The translations under genes and the position numbers were made by a program. The notes beneath the pieces were generated by a model. The model saw nothing but the letters and a program-made list of their open reading frames with translations. It had not been told where the DNA came from and did not search any database. 64,000 nucleotides of DNA from Nostoc sp. UHCC 0926 (GTDB taxonomy: Bacteria > Cyanobacteriota > Cyanobacteriia > Cyanobacteriales > Nostocaceae): assembly GCF_028623165.1 (NCBI RefSeq), contig NZ_CP117768.1, forward strand, positions 558,001-622,000, written 5' to 3'. Shown in pieces: positions 26,214 through 35,995 of the stretch. How positions within the stretch are numbered: the first letter of the stretch is position 1; each line of letters starts with the position of its first letter.

Positions 26214-26233
26214 ACGGTAGCAAAAGCTACCGT
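26214..26233. terminator. Hairpin with AAAA loop
   Basis: ACGGTAGC and GCTACCGT pair perfectly over an AAAA tetraloop, followed by ATTGTCTTTGTTTT. It looks like an intrinsic terminator, but no upstream gene on the plus strand within 4 kb needs one. It could end an unannotated RNA. Confidence 0.4.
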
Positions 26234-27612
26234 ATTGTCTTTGTTTTACAGCCATTAGGTTTTGATAATTCCCATGCTTATTTATAGAGTTCCCTAAAAT
26301 TCTGCCAAACTAACATTTTGGAAAAAAAAACAGAAATAAACCTGAAATACTTGCTAAATAAGAGCTTTATAATTTTGATCCTCAAAGTTAGTAGTTCAGC
26401 ATACCAAGTTGGATGGGTGAATCAGTTCGTAGTCGGGACTTTAGTCCTTGATTTGAGCGCTGAAATTGTTGCCTTGCCAAAGCACTAGATTGAGAATTAA
26501 TTTTTTAGATAGTTGTGGAAATATTCAGTTGGCAGAGCGGATAACTGATTGAGAACTTGCCAAAGAACAGCATAGCTAGCGAAAGCTTTAATCTCCTTCC
26601 AGATGCACTAGTTGTAATGCGATCGCCAAGCAACTGAAGTGATAGACTAGGACTAAAGCCCCCCTTAGCCTCACCCAAGCAAGGGAATAGATCAAGTTCG
26701 CTAACGTTCGCTTACAATCGATTCTGGAGATTATTCATCTGACGATGGTAAGCTGAATAAGGCAATAGGTGGAAAATGCCAATGTTAAGCAATTCCAGGA
26801 ACTTAGCGGCCTAAGTTTGTGGTTCTTGGCAACTGGGGTCATAGGCAAAGCAGTCAAGTGTCGCAGCAGTTTCCCTAATATCTATAAATTGATTTTCTAG
26901 GGAAAGTGCTACCTGTACTGTAGCCACGAGTTTGTTGGCAGCCTCGAAAGCAGTGAGTGCTAACTCTAAAAGTGCGTAGTTTACCGCCGTAGGCATCGCC
27001 TCTATGTTATCCAAAGCTTTCTCTTGGGCAATCCATCTCCTGTTATTCTGGGATAGGACAGGGGTTCTTTTAGGAAAGGCTGCGTCCAGGGTGCGCTTTG
27101 CAAGTTATAGAGGCAGTACATAGTCAGCTATGGCTGTTTTCCTAATCCTACTAATGATTGGGTAGAGGCAAAAAAGACACTTCATCGGATGCACTGGCAG
27201 TTGAGAAAACCCTCTACAAACTTAGTCTGAACAGTTAACAGCTTCCTGATAGATTAGATACAATTAGCATCTGCGTTTGGTACAGTGATCACTAGTTCAA
27301 GGCGAGTAATCCAATTGACATGCTGCTCAACTAGCCAATTTGACATAGTATTAAACCTTTCACCTGCTGGTTCTGGCGAATATTTTTGATTCAGGGCAAA
27401 TTAAGACTTATATTATTCAAGGGCAAAGGTGTTTCTTGGAGATGAAGTTAGCCAAAAAGGGGCAAAAGGCTGAAAAAGATATGTCTGATGTCAAAAACGC
27501 AGATCTAATCGGAGTATGAATGAAGAAAAAACAACGATCATCGACAACCGTCAGTCAATTTTACTTTCTGTAAAACGTCGCCAGATTGTTACCAGTGCTG
27601 AAACACGATTAC

Positions 27613-28800
27613 ATGCAAGTTTCCCAGGATCAGCCTATTTATTCTGAGGCTCCACTCCAACTGTTACTATTTGTCGATGAACGCCCAAAGTCCCGACAAC
27701 AGGTGCAGCGAATACGTGCTTACTTAAAAGAATTACAGGCTGAGTATACTTTTGAAGTTCAAATTATCGATATTGGACAACAACCTTACTTAGCAGAACA
27801 CTTTAAATTGATCGCAACGCCAGCTTTAATCAAAATCCATCCGGAACCACGACAGATTTTAGCTGGGAGTAATATAGTAGCACAATTGAAAAACTGGTGG
27901 CCTCGCTGGCAAGCCGCTGTAGACGCTTACTTAAAATTACAGGAAGACTTGCAAGAACGTATAGAGGACAACGCTAGGGCGACATTACCCAAATCCACTA
28001 TCCATTCAGTTGCTGTTTCTGCTGAACTAATCCGACTCTCAGACGAAATTTTTCGCTTGAAACAGGAAAAAGATAACCTCCAAGAGCAGCTACAGTTTAA
28101 AGACCGGGTGATTGCTATGCTGGCACACGATCTTCGCAATCCCTTAACTGCTGTCGCGATCGCCATAGAAACTCTCCAATCTAACTACAATTTAGAGAAA
28201 GGGGAATTTCAGCGCCTCAAACCATCGATGACGGCACATTTATTAAAACAAGCCCGTAATCAAACTAAGATCATTGCTCGGATGATTGCCGACCTTTTAC
28301 AGGTAGGTTGTGGAAAAGATACAGAATTCCCTATTATACCAGAAAAGGTACAGTTAGGGAAACTGTGCTTGGATGTATTAGAAGAATTGTGCGATCGCTA
28401 CACCGCCAAATGCCAAGAGGTAGAAACGGATATTCCCAATGACTTGCCATATGTATATGCTGACCCAGAACGCATCCGCCAAGTGCTAGTAAATTTGTTG
28501 GATAATGCCATCAAATACACCCCAGAAGGTGGCAAGATTAGCGTTGCAGGATTGCACCGTACTACCCAAAAAGTTCAGTTCAGTATTGGCGATACTGGAC
28601 CTGGTATTCCTGTAGAGAATCGCGATCGCATCTTTGAAAACCACTTCCGCCTGCAACGCGATGAAGGTACAGAAGGTTATGGCATTGGTCTTTGTTTATG
28701 CCAACGGATCATCCTGGCCCATTATGGTCAAATTTGGGTAGACTCTGCCCCCAATAATGGAGCATGGTTCCACTTTACACTGCCAGTTTATCCTTCTTAG
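27613..28800 (+). CDS. sasA: Circadian clock output histidine kinase SasA
   Basis: SasA reads the KaiC phosphorylation state and passes the signal to RpaA. The 395-residue protein has an N-terminal KaiB-like thioredoxin-fold domain (about 12-100: [41 protein letters not shown]) and a HisKA domain with phospho-acceptor His172 in [11 protein letters not shown]. The ATPase domain has N box [15 protein letters not shown]1 DTGPGIP and G2 [13 protein letters not shown]. The ATG at 27613 ([20 protein letters not shown]) matches known Nostoc SasA N-termini; an upstream in-frame CTG/TTG start at 27586 is unlikely. No kai genes are in the window. Confidence 0.96.
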   Translation: MQVSQDQPIYSEAPLQLLLFVDERPKSRQQVQRIRAYLKELQAEYTFEVQIIDIGQQPYLAEHFKLIATPALIKIHPEPRQILAGSNIVAQLKNWWPRWQAAVDAYLKLQEDLQERIEDNARATLPKSTIHSVAVSAELIRLSDEIFRLKQEKDNLQEQLQFKDRVIAMLAHDLRNPLTAVAIAIETLQSNYNLEKGEFQRLKPSMTAHLLKQARNQTKIIARMIADLLQVGCGKDTEFPIIPEKVQLGKLCLDVLEELCDRYTAKCQEVETDIPNDLPYVYADPERIRQVLVNLLDNAIKYTPEGGKISVAGLHRTTQKVQFSIGDTGPGIPVENRDRIFENHFRLQRDEGTEGYGIGLCLCQRIILAHYGQIWVDSAPNNGAWFHFTLPVYPS

Positions 28801-28825
28801 GGATTGGGGATTGGGCATTGGAGAA

Positions 28826-29878
28826 CTAAGAACTTGAGACAAAGCGATCGCGCCCCCCAGCCTTAGCTTGGTAGAGTGCTTTATCTGCCCGCACAATCAA
28901 ATCTAAAGGTGAGGATTCCCAAGTGGGGACAACAGTCGCCACGCCCATACTGAGGGTGACATACTGACTCACGACAGACTTGTCATGAACAATTTGCAAA
29001 TCTTTGATTCCCGCTTGTATCAGTTCGGCAACGTGAACTGCGCCAGATGCAGGGGTGTATGGCATAATCACAGCAAATTCTTCGCCACCATAACGCGCTA
29101 CTAAATCCTGATACTTTTGTGCTTTAAGGCTTAAGACAGCACCCACCTTTTGTAAACAGATATCCCCAGCAGGATGGCCATATCTATCGTTATAAAATTT
29201 AAAAAAGTCGATATCACCCAAAATCATTGACAAGGGAGATTCCTTTTGTACGAGATTAATCCACTGAGTATTGAGATAATTGTCAAAGCGGCGACGATTA
29301 GCTAACTCAGTTAAGCCATCTACATAGGCAAGCTGCTGCAAAGCTTGGTTTGTAGCCTCTAATTGTTTGTGTACTTGCGCTTGGCGTAGCAGTCCGCGCA
29401 ACCGATGGCGCAATACAGGCCAGTGAATTGGCTTAGTGACATAATCTGTCGCCCCTGCTTCAAAAGCAAGGTTTACGGATTCTTCATCGTCCAAGCATGT
29501 GATCATCAATATGGGAGTGCGCTCCCACATGGGGATAAAAGTATTGTTAAGGGTTGAGTCAGTATCAAAGGTATCAACGGCTGATTTTAAATGATTTTTG
29601 GCAATTTGGAACAAGTGCTTACAGCAGGTAAAGCCATCCATCACAGGCATTACAGCGTCTAGCAAAACTATATCTGGTTTGATAGTCTCGTAAGCATCTA
29701 AACATTGCTTACCATCATTGACCTCAACCACTCGATAACCTTCTTTTTCCATAGCTTTACGCAAGAATACTCGAACACTCTTGTCATCATCAACCACTAA
29801 AATCAGGGGTGGTTGCTGTGGTTGCTGTGGTTGCTGTGGTTGCTGTTTATAATTAGAAAATGGACTTATGCCTGACAT
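28826..29878 (-). CDS. Response regulator with GGDEF diguanylate cyclase domain
   Basis: This 350-residue protein has a receiver domain (about 22-160) with the phosphoacceptor Asp in IVLLDAVMPVMDGF and the Lys in DYVTKPIHW. A short coiled-coil linker leads to a GGDEF domain (about 190-345) with catalytic signature RYGGEEF and substrate motif DIDFFKFYNDRYGH. It should make cyclic di-GMP when phosphorylated. The receiver has an insertion (about 93-118) between beta3/alpha3 and beta4. ATG 29878 is preferred because GGAAGG precedes it; the frame runs on to a TTG at 29923. A short QQPQQPQQP run encoded by 9-bp repeats lies near the N-terminus. It converges with sasA. Confidence 0.93.
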   Translation of the reverse strand: MSGISPFSNYKQQPQQPQQPQQPPLILVVDDDKSVRVFLRKAMEKEGYRVVEVNDGKQCLDAYETIKPDIVLLDAVMPVMDGFTCCKHLFQIAKNHLKSAVDTFDTDSTLNNTFIPMWERTPILMITCLDDEESVNLAFEAGATDYVTKPIHWPVLRHRLRGLLRQAQVHKQLEATNQALQQLAYVDGLTELANRRRFDNYLNTQWINLVQKESPLSMILGDIDFFKFYNDRYGHPAGDICLQKVGAVLSLKAQKYQDLVARYGGEEFAVIMPYTPASGAVHVAELIQAGIKDLQIVHDKSVVSQYVTLSMGVATVVPTWESSPLDLIVRADKALYQAKAGGRDRFVSSS

Positions 29879-30675
29879 GAGTTGCCTTCCACTTGCGGGA
29901 CTATCCTGAAAAAGGCTGTGCAACTCGATCGCATGGCGGCGATCGCTCTTTTCATCAATGCCAGGATTTGCGGCATAAATGTGTCATGCTTCACAATCAA
30001 CTGTTTTTTGACACTAGACTGCTCAATGTTAGTGAGCCAAGCAAGCGGTAGATAACTAAGTTGCATAGACAATCTATAATTGGAAGACGAAGGCAATTGT
30101 TACCTTTTCGTTCGGCTATGGTTATGGGAGGAAATGTTACTTTTATATTTCCCTATTGTTAAAGTCAAATTGCGATTTTTTGGAAAATTGTAAATGCACA
30201 CCTTAATTATTTAAGTTCTGTAGTTAGTTTAGAAACCTAGTGATACAGGGCAAAGCAATTGCCAAAGCGTGCTCAGAAGATAGCTAATACTAAAGTAAAG
30301 ACTAATATCACCTGGCTTAAATTTATTTACTCTATTCACAAGGCTTGCAGAGGTTTAGTATAATTACATAAGATTAAGGTTAAGCTTAATTCTCAAGTCG
30401 TTCTGAGTTAATAAATTAAGTAAAAATTCTCTTTAAATTCGATTCAGTATATCTAGTTATATTAAAAAATAGTTTGTTTCTTCGGAAAGACAGCAATTTA
30501 GTCACTAAGGTTATATCAAATATAGATATACTAAATAAAAATTAATATCTTTAACAACTAAACCCTATAATTGGTTCATAGACAGCAGATAAAACCGCCA
30601 TCTTTTTGACGATACAAACAACAAGAAGTTTTTATAAAAAAATCAAAATTTATTTACGTTTACTAAATCTTTAAA
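29879..30675. other. Intergenic region without recognised genes
   Basis: Nearly 800 bp separate the divergent REC-GGDEF gene and crr7. The region is AT-rich, with one HIP1 site, and shows no ORF with coding character. The tract from 30150 to 30660 is especially AT-rich and may hold the crr7 promoter and a long leader. I see no clear regulatory motif. Confidence 0.4.
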
Positions 30676-30936
30676 ATGCCAGACTCATTAATGTATCAGC
30701 AGGATCATTTTGTTGTTCTAGAAACAAATCAGCCAGAACAATTTCTTACACAATCAGAGTTATTAGAAAAGCTCAAAACAACTCTCCAACAACTCATAAT
30801 TCAAGATTTGCCGCCTGACTTGCAAAAGTTTGATTCTGTGGAAGCTCAAGCACAATATTTACTTGACACCAGCTGCGAATTAGATATTGGGCCTGGGCAA
30901 TATTTACAGTGGTATGCAGTTCGTTTAGAAAAGTAA
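30676..30936 (+). CDS. crr7: Chlororespiratory reduction protein 7 family (NDH-1 assembly)
   Basis: This 86-residue soluble protein matches the CRR7 family (PDSLMYQQDHFVVLETNQPEQ..QDLPPDLQKFDSVEAQAQYLLDT and the end LDIGPGQYLQWYAVRLEK). Plant CRR7 is needed to build the chloroplast NAD(P)H dehydrogenase-like complex; the cyanobacterial homologue likely aids NDH-1 assembly at the thylakoid. Single gene. The downstream region is filled with repeats. Confidence 0.88.
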   Translation: MPDSLMYQQDHFVVLETNQPEQFLTQSELLEKLKTTLQQLIIQDLPPDLQKFDSVEAQAQYLLDTSCELDIGPGQYLQWYAVRLEK

Positions 30937-31007
30937 CTTTTTGGTCAGTTGTTTAGCAGAAAAGGAGTTAACGAAGAAGTAGCTTCCGATGCTCAATGAC
31001 TCCCTCT

Positions 31008-31283
31008 ATGCGTTGGCGCAGCCTCTCTAAGAGTTGCCATGCCGCAGGCTTTACGCTGCGTTATCCGTTGGTGTAGCCCGCGCTTCTCTACGAGACGCTC
31101 TTGCTAGCAAGATCCCCGTAGGAGTACGGCATGGTTCGACTACTTCTCGGCTAAACTCGGTACAAGTCGCCCTTCTCTACAAGAGGCTGCGCTCTAGGCG
31201 TAGCTATGCCGCAGGCTTTACGGCGTCGCTCAGGACAAGTTCAGTACAAGTGCGCTCACCAGCTGCTCAGTGACCACCGTAGG
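31008..31283. repeat. Cluster of dispersed repeats downstream of crr7
   Basis: This stretch is a mosaic of the dispersed words seen elsewhere: GAGTTGCCATGCCGCAGGCT (31028-31047, same as about 5398), GCCGCAGGCTTTACGGCG (31208 onward), CTACGAGACGCTCTTGCTAG, and AACTCGGTACAAGTCGCCC. The open frame across it is repeat-derived. Confidence 0.65.
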
Positions 31284-31435
31284 CATCAGAACTTCTCCTG
31301 ACGGACACACTGCACGAACGGAGAAACCCTATACTTAAAAACCTTGTCATTACCAATATCAAATAAATCTTTCACTTCGTTGTTATCCCACCTTGAAATA
31401 AATTCTGAGGCTAATAGCTTGCATTCCTCTCAAAA

Positions 31436-31603
31436 GGACTAAATACAATATTTTAAGCGATGTATATGGACATCCTTTGTGAAAGTGAAAATTGAAGTTC
31501 ACGCTTAGTAAATAGAAGCTATTAGTCCAGAATTTAAGTTATGGGTGGGATGTCAATTAGCGCAGCACTTTGACTGTTACATAAATGTGGGTAACGACAA
31601 GCC
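31436..31603 (+). ncRNA. Candidate structured RNA or degenerate element, copy 1 of 2
   Basis: This 168-bp segment and 49312-49481 (170 bp) share the same order of conserved blocks: GGACTAAATA, ATTTTAAGCGATGT, TTAAGTTATGG, GGGATGT, and GTTACA..AATGT.GGTAA.GACAAGCC at the end. In this copy GGACTAAATA can pair with TATTAGTCC about 80 bases on. In the other copy the same 5' block can instead pair with ATTTCAGTCC. The middle parts differ in sequence but both form hairpins. That pattern suggests a folded RNA or an RNA-bearing end of an IS element (for example an IS200/IS605-type right end). I cannot name the family, and expression is not shown. Confidence 0.4.
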
Positions 31604-31644
31604 ATAAAGGTATGGCGTTTGGGTAAGGATAATTTTGTTCTTGA

Positions 31645-32214
31645 CTATTGACTACTGACTAGTGACTCTTTTTTAGTATTGATCAGCGCTAGCTCAATTG
31701 TATTTTCAGATGGCTGCGTTATTTGAATCTCCAATCCAGGTCCAAAATAGTTGGTCATTTTTTCCTGCTTTTTTTGCCACACATCAATTGGTATTAGCGG
31801 AGAATCAAATTCCAAAATTAGGGCATAGTTGCCATTAACTTCTGTTTCTCGCAATCCTGTGACTGTTGGTCTTTCCTGGTCTGTGGGACTCAAACCCAGA
31901 AAAGAAAGTGTTGTATCTAGATGAGCATCTTGACCGTAGCAATATCGGGTGATGTCTTTGCGAATTTTATTTTGAGTATCAGTTGCTTGCTGCTGGCGCA
32001 GTATCAATGCTGACGGTGATGTAGTAAGGCTAAATGGTACTGGCTTAAGTTCATTAGCTTTCAGCGCTAGCCCTCCTAACAGTAGAGGAATCCCGTAAAA
32101 AAATCCAACAAGATTGAGTGTGGCATTATTACCAGCATAGGCGACGAAGCCAATGATGGTTAATATGCCACCGATAGTTAAACCGAGTGTTCCCAAAGAG
32201 ATTTGGCGTAGCAT
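31645..32214 (-). CDS. DUF2854 domain membrane protein
   Basis: This 189-residue protein has two N-terminal transmembrane helices (about 7-28 and 33-52: LGLTIGGILTIIGFVAYA and LNLVGFFYGIPLLLGGLAL). A conserved soluble domain follows (LKPVPFSLTTSPSALILRQQQATDTQNKI.. and YCYGQDAHLDTTLSFLGLSP). This is the DUF2854 family of cyanobacteria and plastids, with unknown function and likely a thylakoid or plasma membrane location. The ATG at 32214 has no strong ribosome-binding site. Confidence 0.82.
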   Translation of the reverse strand: MLRQISLGTLGLTIGGILTIIGFVAYAGNNATLNLVGFFYGIPLLLGGLALKANELKPVPFSLTTSPSALILRQQQATDTQNKIRKDITRYCYGQDAHLDTTLSFLGLSPTDQERPTVTGLRETEVNGNYALILEFDSPLIPIDVWQKKQEKMTNYFGPGLEIQITQPSENTIELALINTKKESLVSSQ

Positions 32215-32550
32215 GAGCTTAAATTAGTATAAAGTCTGAATACCTCAGTTTTATTATCATCGGCTATGAGTAACAAATTAGGGAAGAACATCGTCCCCAG
32301 GTCGTAATATTCAACCAACTCAAAATTGCCAGATTAAGACTGACACAAAGAGAAGTCAAGAGCTTCTGGCTTGGTTTCTCCGATCAGAGACGCTCTTGCT
32401 AGCTGGCTTTTGAGTAGGGGTACATCAGACAGGGAGAGTTTTTAAGGGAGGAAAGTTAGTGTAGTAGATTACTAAGGGCGTATAGTGCCCCAGAATGTTG
32501 GATTTTGAGTTAACTTTAAATTTAAAGGTAGTTAAAGATGGGAAAAAATA
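32215..32550. other. Divergent intergenic region
   Basis: About 340 bp between the DUF2854 gene and a small downstream gene. It contains a dispersed fragment (GAGACGCTCTTGCTAGCTGG, about 32386, related to the 31.1-kb cluster). Promoters for both genes should lie here; none is distinct. Confidence 0.4.
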
Positions 32551-32724
32551 ATGGATGTACAGACTATAAAAGAACGAATTGTCGCAGTTCAAAGCAAACG
32601 CGAGTACCTGTTAAGCCTACTAGAGCAACCAAACCTGGGAACTTTGAGAGTTGACGTAAATCAGGCTTTGGAAGAACTGGATGAATTAATTGATGAATTT
32701 AGACGTACCATTCCGGTAGAGTAG
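32551..32724 (+). CDS. Small conserved helical protein (57 aa)
   Basis: A short frame reads MDVQTIKERIVAVQSKREYL and then LLSLLEQPNLGTLRVDVNQA and LEELDELIDEFRRTIPVE before TAG. It is rich in charged and leucine residues spaced as in a helical hairpin or coiled coil, and its codon use looks real. The ATG lies after GATGGGAAAAAATA, with a GGGA purine-rich stretch. I believe it belongs to a small cyanobacterial family of unknown function; the family call is from memory and less certain than the coding call. Confidence 0.6.
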   Translation: MDVQTIKERIVAVQSKREYLLSLLEQPNLGTLRVDVNQALEELDELIDEFRRTIPVE

Positions 32725-32852
32725 AAATTATCAAAAACTGCGTCGGTCTAACCGTCAACTTCAGGCTATACCGACGCTCCTCAGTAGGATCATTTCCTCA
32801 AATCCCCAGAATCGAACTAAGCTGAAGTTGGCAAAGCAACATAGCTCATTAT

Positions 32853-33257
32853 TTATCCATCTACTGCACGCTGACCCAACTGCCTAACTAAGGTAATAAG
32901 TTCGCTTGTAGGTACATCTTTCTTGCAAACGTCATCAAAGCTAGACATTGCCTTTGTCCCCTGAAAATTTACATCTTCCACTGAGGAGTAAGCAAGGATC
33001 TGGGTGTTCGGAGATATAGCTTTAATGCGACTAGACGCACTCCAGCCATCCATGACTGGCATCTGTAAATCTAGAACAATTACGTCTGGATGGCAACGTT
33101 TAACCATTTCTATAGCTTCTTCACCATTACTAGCTAAACCTACTACTTGAATATTTTCCTGGCAAGAAAAAACTAATTGTAAGGTTAAACGAGTCAGTTC
33201 GTGGTCATCAACTACTAGAACACGCAAGGTAGAAAGCTCACAAGATAACATTAACAT
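32853..33257 (-). CDS. Single-domain response regulator (CheY-like)
   Basis: This 134-residue stand-alone receiver has the acidic pair in VLVVDDHEL, the phospho-accepting Asp in VIVLDLQMPVMDGW, the Thr/Ser position AYSS and the Lys in VCKKD. It has no output domain, so it likely works by protein-protein contact or as a phosphate shuttle. No kinase gene is adjacent; the nearest are 2.7 kb away (35996, divergent side of ppk) and sasA. Two starts (33257 and 33251) are possible. Confidence 0.9.
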   Translation of the reverse strand: MLMLSCELSTLRVLVVDDHELTRLTLQLVFSCQENIQVVGLASNGEEAIEMVKRCHPDVIVLDLQMPVMDGWSASSRIKAISPNTQILAYSSVEDVNFQGTKAMSSFDDVCKKDVPTSELITLVRQLGQRAVDG

Positions 33258-33457
33258 TTAGGAAAAAGACAATTTTATTTAAAATAATGTCTCCAGTTTA
33301 TGAGAATAAGTGCCAGCACTTACTCTATCCTATGGTTGAATAACTTGTGTGAACCCATGACAAACAACTTAGATAACTTCTCAAAAAATTGAAGTTTTCT
33401 AAAAAAAAACTAAGTTGAGTTAGTTGTCAAGGTAGAAGTAACTAATTTTTTAATCAA

Positions 33458-35629
33458 TCAGGTTGAGGCTACACCAGTTGCGCGTAATGCCATATTCATG
33501 AGAATTTTTTGTGAATTAGCTTCTGGAGAATCATCATAGGGACGGCGTTGAATGTAAGTGCCATCGGCTTGTAATTCCCAAGCTTGGCGATTATCTGCGA
33601 GCATAATTCCCATAATTTCTTGCAAATCTTTTGCAATATCAGGGTCTTTCACTGGGGTAATTACTTCCACTCGGCGATCTAAGTTGCGGCGCATCCAGTC
33701 GGCACTGCCAATATAGATTTCCTCTTGTGTATTGTTATGAAAATAAAAAATCCGAGAATGTTCTAAAAAGCGACCGATAATGCTGATTATGCGAATGTTT
33801 TCACTAATGTCTTTGAGTCCTGGGCGCAAACAGCAAACACCCCTGATAATTAAGTCGATTTGCACTCCGGCGCGGGAAGCTTCATATAAAGTGGCGATGA
33901 TTTGCGGATCGACTAAGGCATTCATTTTGGCAACAATGCGCCCAGAAAATCCATTTTGAACATTTTCGATTTCGCGGTGAATTAGTGCCAAAAAGCGATC
34001 GCGCATATTCACAGGCGCAACCAGCAACTCTCGATAAGACTTTTGCAGGGAGTAGCCTGTCAAGAAATTAAATAAATCTGTGATGTCAGCACCCAATTCT
34101 TCACGACAACTAAACAATCCCAAATCTGTATACAGCCGTGCCGTTTTGGGGTTATAGTTACCTGTGCCAATATGCACGTAGCGACATATCCGGTCTTTTT
34201 CCCGTCGTACCACCATGACGGTTTTACTGTGGGTTTTTAGTCCCACTAAACCATAGACAACATGAACTCCAACTCTTTCTAGTCGTTTTGCCCAGTAAAT
34301 ATTATTCTCCTCATCAAACCGCGCCTTTAATTCTACTAGCACGGATACCTGCTTGCCATTTTCGGCAGCGGCGATTAAGGCGTTGACGATGGGCGAGTCG
34401 CCAGAAGTCCGGTAAAGAGTCATCTTGATGGCTAACACATTCGGATCGTAGGCAGCATGGGTAATAAAGCGCACCACTGTAGCTGAAAAGGATTGATAGG
34501 GATGGTGTACTAGCAAATCCTTTTCCCGAATCACAGCAAAAAAGTCTTTTCCTTCGTCCGTCTCCAATGCATCTGGGTCTAAACTCGGTTCCCTCAGCCT
34601 TTGTAGGCGTAATGGTATAACAGATTGGCGTGGTGGATCTTTGAGTTCCGGCAGTGGTAATGCCATAAAATACATCAAATCCCGCAAGCCTAAAAGACCG
34701 TCTACTTCGTAAAGATCACTTTCTGTTAATTCCAAATCATGCAATAATCGCGATCGCACTATTTCGGGAGTTTGGGACTGAATTTCTAGCCGGACTGGAC
34801 TCCCACCTAGCCGCCGTTTTCGCAATTCCTGTTCGATAGCTAACAACAAATCATCTGCTTCATCTTCTTCCAATACCAAATCGGCATCACGGGTAATGCG
34901 GAACGGATGATATTCTTGAATATTCATCCCTGGAAATAGAGATTCCAAGTTATGAGCGATCGCTTGTTCTAAAGGGACTCCAGTCCAGTGGGCAGGTTTT
35001 TCGTTGTTCTGATCTCCCAATTCAGGCGGTATCGGTAAAAATCGTGGTAGAACACTGGGGACTTTAACTCTGGCAAAGAATTCTTCTTCGGTGTCTGGGT
35101 TTTTGACCACAACAGCCAGATTCAGACTGAGATTAGAAATAAAAGGAAAGGGATGACTGGGATCAACAGCCAAAGGAGTCAAAACTGGAAAGACTTGTTC
35201 CTCAAAATAACTGTTGAGATGAGTCCGCTGTTTCTGATTCAAATCTATGTAATCCAGGATATAGATGCCTTGATTTACAAGTAGGGGACGAAGTACTTGC
35301 TCAAAATGTTGATGCTGTTTCTTTACATGAGGAATCAGGGTAGACCTAATATCATCTAGCTGTTGTTGTGGTGTCCGACCATCGGGAGTTAACAGGCTGA
35401 CTTTTGCCTCTACTTGTTGCTTTAAACCAGCAACGCGCACCATGAAAAACTCATCCAAATTAGAGTTAAAGATTGCCAAAAACTTGAGGCGTTCGAGAAG
35501 GGGCGTGCGATCGTCACAGGCTTCATGTAACACCCTGCCATTAAATTCTAACCAGCTTAACTCTCGGTTAAGATAATATTGTGGATCGTTTAAATTGATG
35601 GGATTGGCGCTTTTCTTCGATTTTGCCAT
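33458..35629 (-). CDS. ppk1: Polyphosphate kinase 1
   Basis: PPK1 reversibly makes polyphosphate from ATP. The 723-residue protein has the N domain (YLNRELSWLEFNGRVL), the head domain, and two PLD-like catalytic domains. The autophosphorylated histidine region is GLKTHSKTVMVVRREKD, followed by YVHIGTGNYNPKTARLYTDLG and, in the second half, IYIGSADWMRRNLDRRVE. The length is normal for the family. ATG 35629 begins MAKSKKSANPINL. The gene stands alone, and the small upstream fragment is unrelated. Confidence 0.97.
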   Translation of the reverse strand: MAKSKKSANPINLNDPQYYLNRELSWLEFNGRVLHEACDDRTPLLERLKFLAIFNSNLDEFFMVRVAGLKQQVEAKVSLLTPDGRTPQQQLDDIRSTLIPHVKKQHQHFEQVLRPLLVNQGIYILDYIDLNQKQRTHLNSYFEEQVFPVLTPLAVDPSHPFPFISNLSLNLAVVVKNPDTEEEFFARVKVPSVLPRFLPIPPELGDQNNEKPAHWTGVPLEQAIAHNLESLFPGMNIQEYHPFRITRDADLVLEEDEADDLLLAIEQELRKRRLGGSPVRLEIQSQTPEIVRSRLLHDLELTESDLYEVDGLLGLRDLMYFMALPLPELKDPPRQSVIPLRLQRLREPSLDPDALETDEGKDFFAVIREKDLLVHHPYQSFSATVVRFITHAAYDPNVLAIKMTLYRTSGDSPIVNALIAAAENGKQVSVLVELKARFDEENNIYWAKRLERVGVHVVYGLVGLKTHSKTVMVVRREKDRICRYVHIGTGNYNPKTARLYTDLGLFSCREELGADITDLFNFLTGYSLQKSYRELLVAPVNMRDRFLALIHREIENVQNGFSGRIVAKMNALVDPQIIATLYEASRAGVQIDLIIRGVCCLRPGLKDISENIRIISIIGRFLEHSRIFYFHNNTQEEIYIGSADWMRRNLDRRVEVITPVKDPDIAKDLQEIMGIMLADNRQAWELQADGTYIQRRPYDDSPEANSQKILMNMALRATGVAST

Positions 35630-35767
35630 AACGATCTTAGGGTAGCCAGATGTAGCCTATACAGATGGATAACAATACACATAGTAAATTAAATCGGGCA
35701 TCCAAGTGAAGCGGTTTGTCCTTAATTATCGCTTTTATCGGTTGAAAAAATTAAAATATCAAAACAG

Positions 35768-35968
35768 TTATTTTTCTGAAGTTTCTTTTTTCTCCTCAGT
35801 TTCCTTAGCTGCGGTGGCAATTGGCAATTGCAGATTTTGGTTGTAGACTAACTCTTTGTTAACTGCTACTTCTAAATTGGGTAAAGTATCGCTGTTAGTG
35901 ATGCCATTTTGAATAGGAACCCGTTCAACAAGATAAACTCCTTCTGGCAAATTCCCTAACTCGCTTAT
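35768..35968 (-). pseudogene. C-terminal fragment of an unidentified gene
   Basis: The minus-strand frame reads ISELGNLPEGVYLVERVPIQ, then NGITNSDTLPNLEVAVNKEL and VYNQNLQLPIATAAKETEEK, ending KETSEK. It has protein-like composition and a Lys/Glu tail, but no ATG and an in-frame TAA directly upstream, 28 bp from the divergent sensor kinase start. It looks like the 3' end of a lost gene. I do not recognise the family. Confidence 0.4.
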
Positions 35969-35995
35969 TTAAAGCAGTTTCTTCTGCATTGCAAT

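Larger units (their letters stand above)
25876..27612. other. Long mostly non-coding region before sasA
   Basis: Over 1.7 kb there is no convincing gene. It contains a miniature element (26070-26165), a terminator-like hairpin (26214-26233), GGGACTTTAGTCC-type dispersed words (about 26437 and 26650), and the 26-bp dispersed repeat at 26974-26999. A minus-strand frame is open from 27107 to 26811 without ATG (ending DCFAYDPSCQEPQT) and reads coding-like (WIAQEKALDNIEAM, LTAFEAANKLVATVQVAL), but I do not recognise it. It may be a gene remnant. The last 250 bp presumably contain the sasA promoter. Confidence 0.45.

Noticed and set aside
26520..26570. tRNA-like words (CAGTTGGCAGAGCGGATAAC)
   Set aside because: It resembles a D arm, but no acceptor stem, anticodon stem or T arm can be assembled around it.
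31034..31273. 79-codon frame downstream of crr7
   Set aside because: It is built entirely from dispersed repeats and resembles a similar false frame at 5401-5586.
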